In this document: in pieces, positions 1-7,681 of the stretch
How positions within the stretch are numbered: position 1 is the stretch's first letter
Layout: each line of letters opens with the position of its first letter
Assembly (NCBI GenBank): GCA_002403375.1
Contig: DHHQ01000001.1
Location: forward strand, 77,467 to 90,864
Source of the DNA: Thiobacillus denitrificans
GTDB lineage: Bacteria; Pseudomonadota; Gammaproteobacteria; Burkholderiales; Thiobacillaceae
DNA length: 13,398 nt
Direction of reading: 5' to 3'
Position numbers and translations under genes: made by a program
The notes under the pieces: model-generated
The model's database searches: none
Told to the model about the DNA's origin: nothing
What the model saw: only the letters and a program-made list of their open reading frames with translations

Positions 1-26
1 CGGCCGGCGTCCACGTGGGACAATGA
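1..26 (+). CDS. possible 3' tail of an upstream gene, function unknown
   Basis: A frame open from base 3 reads AGVHVGQ and stops with TGA at 24-26. That stop overlaps the mnmH ATG (23-25) as an ATGA junction, the arrangement usual for translationally coupled genes. In many bacteria selD (selenophosphate synthase) sits directly upstream of mnmH, so selD would be the natural candidate. Seven residues are far too few to identify it, and the frame could be chance. Confidence 0.25.
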
Positions 27-1111
27 CGCGGTTTCGCGTCATTCCCGTGTCATTCCTGAAAGCCGAGTCCAGCTTGCCCGCCACCGTAGCCGACCTCGCG
101 GCCTTCGATGAGATCATCGACGCCCGCTCCCCTGGCGAATTCGCCGAAGACCACATCCCCGGCGCGATCAACCTGCCGGTGCTCGACGACGCCGAGCGCC
201 AGCGCGTCGGCACCCTCTACAAGCAGGTGTCGTCGTTCGAGGCGAAGAAGGTCGGCGCCGCGCTGGTGTCGCGCAACATCGCGTCGCATCTGGAAGCGTG
301 GTTCGGCGACAAGCCGAAGTCGTACCGCCCACTGGTGTATTGCTGGCGCGGCGGCAACCGCAGCGGCTCGCTGACCCACGTGCTGCAGAAGATCGGCTTC
401 GCGGCGCAGATGCTCGACGGCGGCTACAAGGCCTACCGCCGCCACGTGGTGGCCGAACTCGAGCGCCTGCCGCCGCTGTTCGGCTACCGCGTGGTGTGCG
501 GCCCGACCGGCAGCGGCAAGAGCCGCCTGCTGCAGGCGCTGGCCGCCGAAGGCGCCCAGGTGCTCGACCTCGAGGAACTCGCCGCGCACCGCGGATCGCT
601 GCTCGGCGCGCTGCCGGGACAGGACCAGCCGTCACAGAAAAGCTTCGAGAGCGCCCTCTGGTTCGCGCTCAGCCGCTTCGATCCCGCGCGCCCGGTGTTC
701 GTCGAATCGGAAAGCAAGAAGATCGGCGCCCTCCGCGTGCCCGACGCGCTGCTCGCGGCGATGCACGCCAGCCCCTGCATCCGCCTGGAGGTGCCGCTGG
801 CGGCGCGCGTGCAACTGCTGACCGAGGACTACGAGCACTTTTTGCACGACCCGGAGACGATCAAGCGCCAGCTCGGCTACCTCGCCAATCTGCGCGGCCA
901 CGAAACCGTCACCGCGTGGCAGGAACTGGCCAGCCAGCAGGCGTGGCCGGAGCTCGTCGCCGCGCTGCTGGAGCAGCATTACGACCCGGCCTATTTCAAG
1001 TCGCTGGCGCGCAACTACGCCCCCTCCCCCGCCGATCTGAGTTTCCACGCCGAAGACCTGTCGGCCGAAGGCGTGCGGCAGCTGGCGCGGGCGATCGTCG
1101 CCGCGGTCTAG
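23..1111 (+). CDS. mnmH: tRNA 2-selenouridine synthase MnmH (SelU/YbbB)
   Basis: MnmH converts the 2-thiouridine at the wobble position of certain tRNAs to 2-selenouridine, using selenophosphate, via a geranylated intermediate; it acts in the cytosol. The 362-aa product has the family's two parts. An N-terminal rhodanese domain (about 25-145) carries the active-site loop YCWRGGNRS with Cys107. A C-terminal P-loop domain has Walker A GPTGSGKS at 160-167, followed by DLEELAAHRGS (182-192) and the ESESKKIG segment near 229-236. The length matches the roughly 364 aa of the E. coli protein. The chosen ATG overlaps the stop of an upstream frame; there is only GGGA close by as a ribosome-binding site, so coupling is likely. 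The selenophosphate donor gene selD is not in view. The stop codon TAG shares the palindrome CTAG with the stop of the convergent gene. Confidence 0.95.
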   Translation: MTRFRVIPVSFLKAESSLPATVADLAAFDEIIDARSPGEFAEDHIPGAINLPVLDDAERQRVGTLYKQVSSFEAKKVGAALVSRNIASHLEAWFGDKPKSYRPLVYCWRGGNRSGSLTHVLQKIGFAAQMLDGGYKAYRRHVVAELERLPPLFGYRVVCGPTGSGKSRLLQALAAEGAQVLDLEELAAHRGSLLGALPGQDQPSQKSFESALWFALSRFDPARPVFVESESKKIGALRVPDALLAAMHASPCIRLEVPLAARVQLLTEDYEHFLHDPETIKRQLGYLANLRGHETVTAWQELASQQAWPELVAALLEQHYDPAYFKSLARNYAPSPADLSFHAEDLSAEGVRQLARAIVAAV

Positions 1112-1545
1112 AGCAGCCGCCCCAGAACGAAGCCGATGACGATGCCGACGATGAGCGCGATGGTGAGCCCGCGGTAGGTCAGCACGTCCTTCGAATAGCC
1201 GCGGCGGATGGCGACGTAGGCGACCAGATAGCCGACCGCGTTGAGCAGCCAGATGAAGCCGATCGACAGGACCTTGACGATGATCGGCCCGATCACCGGC
1301 ACCAGCGCGATCATCCCCAGCAGCCAGGCGAAGGCATGGGAGAGGAAGCCGACCAGCAGCACGCCGCCGGCGAGCGCCTGGTGGTCGACGTTGAAATGCA
1401 GGCCCAGCCACACCAGCGCGCCGATCCCGAGCCACAGCGGCACCATGATCTTCCAGTTGCGCCACCAGCGCGTCCGCCGCGGGCTCTCGCCTTCGGGAAT
1501 GTCGTCACCGGGGAGGCGATCGAACAGCGGCTCCAGGGGCTCCAT
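1108..1545 (-). CDS. unrecognised 145-aa integral membrane protein next to DyP peroxidase
   Basis: I do not recognise this family. The product has a short charged N-terminus (about 1-32, with SPRRTRWWRN) and then roughly four hydrophobic segments near 33-52, 57-83, 86-114 and 127-145, so it should be an inner-membrane protein. A basic loop (IRRGYSKD, about 113-120) separates the last two segments. It ends in RLL with no C-terminal domain. The ATG lies 2 nt after the stop of the DyP peroxidase gene, so the two are almost certainly co-transcribed and coupled. An in-frame reading extends far upstream, but it runs through the DyP gene in another frame, so I chose this start. The function could relate to the peroxidase (membrane anchoring, heme or oxidant handling), but that is only inferred from adjacency. 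Confidence 0.8.
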   Translation of the reverse strand: MEPLEPLFDRLPGDDIPEGESPRRTRWWRNWKIMVPLWLGIGALVWLGLHFNVDHQALAGGVLLVGFLSHAFAWLLGMIALVPVIGPIIVKVLSIGFIWLLNAVGYLVAYVAIRRGYSKDVLTYRGLTIALIVGIVIGFVLGRLL

Positions 1546-1547
1546 GG

Positions 1548-2423
1548 CTATCCCAGCGCGGACAGGTCGACCGCATCGCCCGCCATCGGCGGACACCAGT
1601 AATAGCCGCCGGTGAGCGGCCGGGTGAAGCCGAACAGCGCGTCGCTGATGCCGTCGTCGTGCCCGGTCATGCGGCGCAGCTGTGCCTCGTAGGCGTCGAA
1701 CGAGTTGCCGAAGGCGAGGAACACCAGCCCGGCGTCGGCCCCCGCCGTCCACGGCATCGAGCGGCGCACGACGAAGGCTTCCGGCTCGAAGTCCTCCTGT
1801 GCGGTGCGCTTGACGTGCGCCGACGCGGGGGCGTCGTCGATTTCCTCGTTGCTGTCTCTTTCGCGGCCGAAGCAGTTGTCCTGCTCGCGGCGCGGCATCG
1901 CGTCGAACGCGGCGAAGTCGTGCAGCCATTGCTGCACCGCGGCGAAGCTCGAGCCGTCGATGCCCGCACCCTGCCCCTGCGCGATCGCCGCGTCGACCGC
2001 GGCCTCGTCCTTGGGGTTCTCGGTGCCGTCCTCGTAGCCGGTGAGGTCGCGGCTGTCGCGATGTCGGAAGCAGTCGATCGCCTGCACCAGACGAAACGCC
2101 GGCGCGGCGAGTGCCTCGAGCGCACGCCCCTGCAGCAGCAGGTCGCCCGGCTCGTTGCCGCACAGCCAGAGCCACAGGGCATGCTGCGTCACCGGGATGG
2201 CCGGCTTCGCCTGCGGCAGATTCGAAAAGCCGCGCAGACCTGCGACCCGCACGCCCAGCGCCCCGGCCACGCCGGCGCCGATCCCCAGCACCGCGCTTCG
2301 ACCGTCGCACGCCGCGGCGAGCGCGTGAAGTGCGGCCTGCGGAGCGGCCGCGCGATCGAGGTCGAAAAACAGGTGGCGAGCGTGGTCAGGAATCGGCTCG
2401 AGGATGGCGCTTTGCGGCTTCAT
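1548..2423 (-). CDS. DyP-type heme peroxidase
   Basis: Dye-decolorizing peroxidases use heme b and H2O2 to oxidise dyes, phenolics or metals; their physiological substrate is often unknown. The 291-aa product carries the family hallmark GXXDG as GYEDGTENP (129-137), with the distal catalytic Asp132. His203 in ASAHVKR is the expected proximal heme ligand, and Arg220 or Arg221 in the FVVRRSMPW region fits the conserved distal arginine. GNSFDAYE (239-246) and FGFTRPLTGGYYWCPP (264-279) match the conserved C-terminal region. There is no Tat or Sec signal, so it is cytosolic, of the compact bacterial type (YfeX-like, about 300 aa). The protein ends at ALG without a tail resembling an encapsulin-targeting peptide. 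The gene starts 49 nt after relA and has no clear Shine-Dalgarno sequence. The 145-aa membrane protein follows after 2 nt. Confidence 0.93.
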   Translation of the reverse strand: MKPQSAILEPIPDHARHLFFDLDRAAAPQAALHALAAACDGRSAVLGIGAGVAGALGVRVAGLRGFSNLPQAKPAIPVTQHALWLWLCGNEPGDLLLQGRALEALAAPAFRLVQAIDCFRHRDSRDLTGYEDGTENPKDEAAVDAAIAQGQGAGIDGSSFAAVQQWLHDFAAFDAMPRREQDNCFGRERDSNEEIDDAPASAHVKRTAQEDFEPEAFVVRRSMPWTAGADAGLVFLAFGNSFDAYEAQLRRMTGHDDGISDALFGFTRPLTGGYYWCPPMAGDAVDLSALG

Positions 2424-2472
2424 GTCGGGTCAGTCGAGGGGCAGACGGAAACCCCGACGATATACGAAAAAC

Positions 2473-4647
2473 TCAGCCGCGCCGCACTTCGATCACGTTC
2501 TGCACGTGCTGCAGGCGCGCGAGCAGCCGCGACAGCTGCTGCAGTTCCTTCACCCGCACGGTGAGCTGCATGTGGGCGACTTCGCCGCGCGTCTCGGTAT
2601 TCACGCGCAGCACGTCGAGCCTGTCCTTGGCGATGACGTCCGACACGTCGCGCAGCAGGCCCTGGCGGTCGAAGGCCTTGAGCTGGATGTCGACTTCGAA
2701 GGCGGCGCCCGCGTCGAGCACCCATTCGGCCGGCATCACCCGCGCGGGATTGGCGCGCTTGAGCGAGGCGCAGTCGGCGCGGTGCACGGTGAGGCCGCGC
2801 CCGACCGTGGTGTAGGCGACGATGGCCTCCGGCGGCTGCGGCTTGCAGCAGCGCGCGAGCGTCAGCGGCACGTCGCCGAGCCCGGGAATGGTCACCGGAT
2901 TGCTGGATTTGGGGCGCGCGCGCGGCTTGGCGGTCGGCAGCAGCGCCGGCGCCGCCTTGCCCGAGTCCTGCAGCGCGTTGACGAGGTCGCGCTGGCCGAC
3001 GTCGCCGCGGCCGAGCGCGGCGAGGAACTCGTCGACCTTGCCGAACTTGAGGCGCTGCGCGAGCTTCTCCAGGTTGGTCTCGCCCACGCCGAGGCGTTTC
3101 AGCTCCTTGTCGAGCAGGCTACGGCCGACGCCGACCTGCTCGCCGACGTCGCGCTGGCGGAACCACGCGCGAACCTTGGCGCGCGCCCGGTGCGTCGCCA
3201 GATAGCCGAGCGCCGGGTTGAGCCAGTCGCGGCTCGGCGCGCCTTCCTTGACGGTGACGATCTCGACGCGCTGGCCGTTGTCGAGCACGGTGTTGAGCGG
3301 CACCATCGCGCCGTCGACCTTGGCGCCGCGGCAGCGGTGGCCCAGATCCGTATGGACCGCGTAGGCGAAATCGACCGGCGTCGCGCCACGGTCGAGCGCG
3401 ATCACCCGCCCCTGCGGCGTCAGTACGTAGACCTGGTCCTGGAACAGTTCGGTCCGGAACTGCTCGGTGAATTCGCTGCTGTCGGCGACGTCGTCCTTCC
3501 ACTCGAGGATGCGCCTCAACCAGGCGATTTTCTCCTCGTACTGCGCGTCCTGCCGGCCGCCTTCCTTGTAGCGCCAGTGCGCGGCCACACCGAGCTCGGC
3601 GTGACGGTGCATGTCGAAGGTGCGGATCTGCACCTCGAGCGCGCGGTCCTCGGGGCCGATGACGGCGGTGTGCAGCGAGCGGTAGTCGTTGCTCTTCGGC
3701 TGCGAGATGTAGTCGTCGAACTCGCCCGGAATCGGCTGCCAAAGGTTGTGCACGAGACCGAGCACCGTGTAGCAGTCGATCTCGTGCTTCACCAGCACGC
3801 GCACCGCGCGGATGTCGTAGAGCTGCTCGAAGGAAAGGCGCTTCCTGCGCATCTTGTTGACGATGCTGGCGATGTGCTTGGGACGGCCGGTCACCTCGGC
3901 CTCGATGCCGTGCAACGCGAGCTCGCTCTGCAGCCGCTCGATGATCGCCTTGATGTAGGCCTCGCGGTCGGCGCGCTTCTCGTCGAGCTGCGCGGCGATG
4001 CTCTTGTAGGTCTCGGGCTCCAGGTAGCGGAACGCCCAGTCCTCCATCTCCCACTTGATCTGCCACACGCCGAGCCGGTTCGCCAGCGGCGCGAACAGCT
4101 CGCGCGCCTGGTGGCCGAGCGCCTCGCGGGTGGCGGCGTCCTCGCCGGCGTCGCGCTGCTCGAGGGCGAACCGCTCGGCCGCAGCGCAGCGCAGCGCATG
4201 GGTGCGCTCGGCGAGCTTGACCAGCACCACGCGGATGTCCTCGACCATCGCCAGCACCATCTGGCGCAGCGCCTCGAGCTGGGCGTGCGGGTCGATGCGC
4301 TTGTCGGTGGTGCTGGCGGCCAGCGCCTCGATGCGTGCCATCGCCGCGACGCCGCGCGCGAGCCTCGCGGCCGGGCCGAACACCGGCTCGAGTTCGGCGC
4401 CGTCGTCGATGCAGCCGTGCAGCAGCGCCGCGGCCACGGCATCCGCCCCGAGCCGCAGCTCGGCCACGATCAGCGCGGTGCCGACGCTGTGCGAGAAGGC
4501 AGGGCTCGGCCCCAGCGCCTGGTGCGCATGCGCGAGCGCCCGCCAGGGCAGGTCGTTCTCCGCCACCGGCAGCACGCGGGCGAGCGCCTGCCGGGCGGAT
4601 TCGAGATCGGTCGCGTCAAAGCAGCGCGGCTTCGAGGTTTCAGTCAT
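2473..4647 (-). CDS. relA: GTP pyrophosphokinase RelA, (p)ppGpp synthetase I
   Basis: RelA makes pppGpp/ppGpp from GTP/GDP and ATP when uncharged tRNA enters the ribosome, triggering the stringent response. The 724-aa product (E. coli RelA: 744) has, in order: a degenerate HD region (LHGCIDD at 76-82, where active hydrolases have HD and ED pairs); a synthetase domain around 240-360 with the RelA-type acidic motif EFDD at 309-312, where bifunctional Rel/SpoT enzymes carry a basic RXKD; a TGS domain (about 405-467); a Cys/His region (ARCCKPQPP at 598-606, HRADC at 622-626); and a C-terminal ACT domain (about 648-724). So it is most likely a synthetase without hydrolase activity, and a separate SpoT should exist elsewhere. 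I chose ATG 4647: the alternative at 4722 would add 25 residues lying inside comEC. This start overlaps the comEC stop by 8 nt, suggesting coupling. Confidence 0.96.
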   Translation of the reverse strand: MTETSKPRCFDATDLESARQALARVLPVAENDLPWRALAHAHQALGPSPAFSHSVGTALIVAELRLGADAVAAALLHGCIDDGAELEPVFGPAARLARGVAAMARIEALAASTTDKRIDPHAQLEALRQMVLAMVEDIRVVLVKLAERTHALRCAAAERFALEQRDAGEDAATREALGHQARELFAPLANRLGVWQIKWEMEDWAFRYLEPETYKSIAAQLDEKRADREAYIKAIIERLQSELALHGIEAEVTGRPKHIASIVNKMRRKRLSFEQLYDIRAVRVLVKHEIDCYTVLGLVHNLWQPIPGEFDDYISQPKSNDYRSLHTAVIGPEDRALEVQIRTFDMHRHAELGVAAHWRYKEGGRQDAQYEEKIAWLRRILEWKDDVADSSEFTEQFRTELFQDQVYVLTPQGRVIALDRGATPVDFAYAVHTDLGHRCRGAKVDGAMVPLNTVLDNGQRVEIVTVKEGAPSRDWLNPALGYLATHRARAKVRAWFRQRDVGEQVGVGRSLLDKELKRLGVGETNLEKLAQRLKFGKVDEFLAALGRGDVGQRDLVNALQDSGKAAPALLPTAKPRARPKSSNPVTIPGLGDVPLTLARCCKPQPPEAIVAYTTVGRGLTVHRADCASLKRANPARVMPAEWVLDAGAAFEVDIQLKAFDRQGLLRDVSDVIAKDRLDVLRVNTETRGEVAHMQLTVRVKELQQLSRLLARLQHVQNVIEVRRG

Positions 4648-6988
4648 GGTCGAGAAAATCAGCCTGCCAGTAGCGGCGATGCGTCGGACGATATTGTGAC
4701 GCCTCGACCCCGGCTTCGCCAAAATCGAGGCGGATCATGCCGCCGGAATCGCTGCGCAGCGCGCGTGCGCCGAGCTCGCGAAAGCGCGCCGTCACGTGGG
4801 GATGCGGGTGGCCGTAGCGGTTGCGATAGCCGAGCGTGTAGACGACCCACTCGGGGCGGGTCGCCGCGACGAATTCCGGAATCGACGAGGTGCGGCTGCC
4901 GTGATGCCCTGCGAACAATACGGTGACAGGCGCCAGGGCGCCCGACTCGAGCAGCTCGAGCTCGGTGCGCCGCTCGCCGTCCCCGGTCAGCAGCAGGCCG
5001 TGGCGCGCGTTGCTGACCCGCAGCACGCAGCTGAAGTCGTTGTCGCTGCGGCGAGCCTCGGCATACGCGGTCGGCCGAGGGTTGAGGATCTCGAAGCGCA
5101 CGCCGTCCCAGCTCCAGCGCTGGCCGCGCACGCAACGGCGGGCGGCCGGTGCACCTTCGAGCAAGGGACTGGCCGCCGGCAGCGCGTGCAGCAGCCAGCC
5201 GGTGGGCAGGTCGCGCAGCACCGAGCGCATGCCGCCGCTGTGGTCGCTGTCGTCGTGCGAGACGACGAGCCCGGAGAGTTCGCCCACGCCCGACGCCCGC
5301 AGGAAGGGGACGATGATGCGCTCGCCCGAGTCGCTGTCGGCGAAGGCCGCGCCGGTGTCGTACAGCAAGGCATGGTTCGCGGTGCGGATCAGCACCGCGG
5401 TGCCCTGCCCGACGTCGATCGCCTCGGTGCGGAAGTGGCCCGGCGCGATCGGCTCCCGAAGCGGGAACAGCAGCGGCAGCCACAGCACCAGCCCCAGCCC
5501 GCGCAGCGGGAATCCGCGCGGCAGCAGCAGCCAGACGGTGCCGGCCAGCGCCAGCGCTGTCGCCCACCAGGCGGGCGCCGGCAGCGTCATCACCGCCAGC
5601 GGCAGGCCGGCGGCCCACTCCAGCCCCGCACCAAGCCCGTCCATGAGCAGCGCCGCCGCATGCCACAGCGGCGGAGCCAGCACGCCCAGCAGCGCCAGCG
5701 GCGTGATCAGCCAGCTCACCAGCGGGATCGCGACCGCGTTGGCGAGCGGCGACACCAGCGAAACCTGCTGGAACAGAAGCAGCAGCACCGGTGCCAGCGC
5801 CAGCGTCACCGCTCCCTGCACCGTGATCCAGCCGCGCAGCTTGTCGGGTGGCGCGACGCGCCCGAAGCTCACCCACAGGATCGCGGCCATGGCGCCGAAC
5901 GACAGCCAGAAGCCGGCCGACAGCACGGCCCACGGGTCGATCAGCAGCACCAGGAACAGGGCGACGACGAGTGCCGTGAACGGCCGCGGCTCGCGCCGTC
6001 CCCAGAAGGCGATCGCCAGCACGACGAGCATGAAGAGGGTGCGCTGCGCCGGCACCTGGAAGCCCGCCAGCAGGGCGTAGCCGAACGCCGCCGCGACCGC
6101 CGCAACGAGGCCCGCCTGGCGCGCCGGCAGGCGCTCCGCGTGGCGCGGCAGGCGCCGCCAGAGCGCGGCGACCAGCCAGCCGGCGAGCGCGGCGATCATG
6201 GTGACGTGCAGGCCGGAGATCGACAGCAGATGGTTGACGCCGGTGCGGGTGAAGGCGCGCCACTGGTCGTGCGGGATGCTGCGCTGGTCGCCGACGACCA
6301 GCGCAGCGATCACCCCCGCATAGGGGGCGTCGCCGAGCGTCGCGAAGATGCGGTCGCGCACCGCCGCGCGCGCGGCGGCGATCCAGCCGGCGGGGGTGTG
6401 CGCCTGCGCGGCGAGGCGCGCAGGCGCGGGCGTCTCGCGCAGATAGCCGCTGGCGTTGATGCCGCGCTCGAGCATCCACGCCTCGAGGTCGAAGCCGTGG
6501 GGGTTGCTGGTGCCGTAGGGCAGCTTCATCCGCACGGTCAGCCGCCAGCGTTCCCCGGCGTGCATGCGGGGCTCGAAATGTGCGGCGTCGCGCGGCCAGT
6601 AGCGAGTGAGCTGGACCCGCCCGAGCCGCGGCGCGTTCGGGGTGAGCGTCTCCTCGACGTCGAGCACGAAGCGCTCGCCGCGCGCGTTGGCGTGCGGCAG
6701 ACCGGCGATCACCCCGACCAGTTCGATGTCCACGCCCTGCCAGTGCGCAGGCAGGCGCTCGGCGAGCCGGGCGTCGGCCCGCCAGGCGGCCCACGCAAAG
6801 CCGAGCGCCACGGCGAGCAGCACGATGCCGAGGCGGCGGGCCGATTCCGCAAGCGGACGGGGAAAAGGCCGCAGCAGGAGCACCGACGACAGCAGCGGCA
6901 GGATCCACAGCCAGCGCGCGGAAGGCAGCTCGGCCTGCTGCTGCAGCCACCACACCCCGATACAGAACGCGATGAGGGGCAGGCGCAC
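4640..6988 (-). CDS. comEC: DNA internalization channel ComEC/Rec2
   Basis: ComEC moves single-stranded DNA across the inner membrane during natural transformation. The 782-aa product has the standard architecture: N-terminal hydrophobic segments (about 1-70) flanking a soluble OB-like region (about 85-190), a multi-spanning Competence domain (about 222-510) with the hallmark HLLSISGLHV at 253-262, and a C-terminal metallo-beta-lactamase-like domain (about 518-770). That domain shows AIDVGQGTAVLI (523-534), VSHDDSDHSGG (576-586), LLTGD (666-670) and GHHGS (694-698), so the putative nuclease metal ligands are present. The start codon is GTG. It is the only start option in this frame after the in-frame TGA at 7001-7003, which is also the lolD stop; the gap to lolD is 12 nt. 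The 3' end overlaps relA by 8 nt. Some non-competent bacteria also keep this gene. Confidence 0.96.
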   Translation of the reverse strand: MRLPLIAFCIGVWWLQQQAELPSARWLWILPLLSSVLLLRPFPRPLAESARRLGIVLLAVALGFAWAAWRADARLAERLPAHWQGVDIELVGVIAGLPHANARGERFVLDVEETLTPNAPRLGRVQLTRYWPRDAAHFEPRMHAGERWRLTVRMKLPYGTSNPHGFDLEAWMLERGINASGYLRETPAPARLAAQAHTPAGWIAAARAAVRDRIFATLGDAPYAGVIAALVVGDQRSIPHDQWRAFTRTGVNHLLSISGLHVTMIAALAGWLVAALWRRLPRHAERLPARQAGLVAAVAAAFGYALLAGFQVPAQRTLFMLVVLAIAFWGRREPRPFTALVVALFLVLLIDPWAVLSAGFWLSFGAMAAILWVSFGRVAPPDKLRGWITVQGAVTLALAPVLLLLFQQVSLVSPLANAVAIPLVSWLITPLALLGVLAPPLWHAAALLMDGLGAGLEWAAGLPLAVMTLPAPAWWATALALAGTVWLLLPRGFPLRGLGLVLWLPLLFPLREPIAPGHFRTEAIDVGQGTAVLIRTANHALLYDTGAAFADSDSGERIIVPFLRASGVGELSGLVVSHDDSDHSGGMRSVLRDLPTGWLLHALPAASPLLEGAPAARRCVRGQRWSWDGVRFEILNPRPTAYAEARRSDNDFSCVLRVSNARHGLLLTGDGERRTELELLESGALAPVTVLFAGHHGSRTSSIPEFVAATRPEWVVYTLGYRNRYGHPHPHVTARFRELGARALRSDSGGMIRLDFGEAGVEASQYRPTHRRYWQADFLDHD

Positions 6989-7000
6989 CGCGTCGTGGCC

Positions 7001-7681
7001 TCAGGCCGGCTGCAGGCTTCCGTCGACCAGCCGCAGCCGCCGGTCCATGCGCGCCGCCAGCCCGGCGTCATGGGTGACGACGACGAGGCTGGTCGCGTGC
7101 TTGCGGTTGAGCTCGCGCATCAGGTCGAACACCGCATCGGCGGTGTGACGGTCGAGATTGCCCGTCGGCTCATCGGCGAGGATGCACGCCGGCTGGGTGA
7201 CCAGGGCGCGGGCGATCGCGACGCGCTGGCGCTCGCCGCCGGAGAGCTCGCCGGGCCGGTGATCGAGGCGGTGGCCGAGGCCGACCTCCTCGAGGATGGC
7301 GGCGGCGCGCGCCAGCGCCTCGTCGCGGGGCATGCGGCGGATGAAGAAGGGCATGGCGGCGTTCTCCTGCGCCGAGAACTCGGGCAGCAGATGGTGGAAC
7401 TGGTAGACGAAACCGAGCGCGCGGTTGCGCAGTTCGCAGCGCTCGGCCTCGGAAATCGCGAAGGGATCGCGCCCCAGCAGGCTGATCGTGCCGCGGGTCG
7501 GCGTGTCGAGTCCGCCGAGCAGATGCAGCAGCGTGCTCTTGCCCGACCCCGAGGCGCCGACGATGGCGAGCGACTCGCCGGCGCGGACCTCGAGATCGAC
7601 GCTGCCGAGCACCGGAACGTCGACCCTGCCCTGGCGGAAGACCTTGCCCAGCCCGGCGCAGCTCAGCACGACTTCACTCAT
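7001..7681 (-). CDS. lolD: lipoprotein-releasing ABC transporter ATPase LolD
   Basis: LolD is the cytosolic ATPase that powers extraction of outer-membrane lipoproteins from the inner membrane and their hand-over to LolA. The 226-aa product is a single ABC domain of the usual LolD length. It has Walker A GASGSGKST (42-50), a Q-loop in FVYQFHHLLPEFSAQEN (91-107, the LolD-typical stretch that touches the permease), signature LSGGE (146-150), Walker B ACILADEP (165-172) and the H-switch VVTHD (201-205). Its ATG overlaps the stop of the permease gene by 8 nt (ATGAGTGA), and comEC follows after 12 nt, so all three are probably on one transcript. A MacB/FtsE-type ATPase would be the alternative, but the adjacent LolC/E-type permease makes LolD the clear choice. 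Confidence 0.95.
   Translation of the reverse strand: MSEVVLSCAGLGKVFRQGRVDVPVLGSVDLEVRAGESLAIVGASGSGKSTLLHLLGGLDTPTRGTISLLGRDPFAISEAERCELRNRALGFVYQFHHLLPEFSAQENAAMPFFIRRMPRDEALARAAAILEEVGLGHRLDHRPGELSGGERQRVAIARALVTQPACILADEPTGNLDRHTADAVFDLMRELNRKHATSLVVVTHDAGLAARMDRRLRLVDGSLQPA

Noticed and set aside
298..1602. 434-codon plus-strand frame over mnmH and the membrane-protein gene
   Set aside because: Arg/Ala-rich shadow of mnmH in another frame, then antisense to the next gene.
1108..2310. 400-codon minus-strand reading that would fuse an N-terminal extension to the 145-aa membrane protein
   Set aside because: The first 255 or so codons are the DyP gene read out of frame, Arg/Gly/Ala-rich. 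Only the part from 1545 on looks like protein.
1548..2423. encapsulin cargo role for the DyP peroxidase
   Set aside because: No C-terminal targeting tail and no encapsulin shell gene nearby.
2424..2472. inverted repeats between relA and DyP (GTCGGG...CCCGAC, and TCGAGGGG...CCCCGA) as a terminator
   Set aside because: Stems are short or bulged and there is no U-tract on the minus strand. The spacing of 49 nt fits continued transcription into the DyP gene.
2404..4926. 840-codon plus-strand open frame opposite relA
   Set aside because: It mirrors relA on the other strand. The translation is rich in Arg, Ala, Val and His with no domain, as expected from GC-rich codon bias. RelA has full-length motif support.
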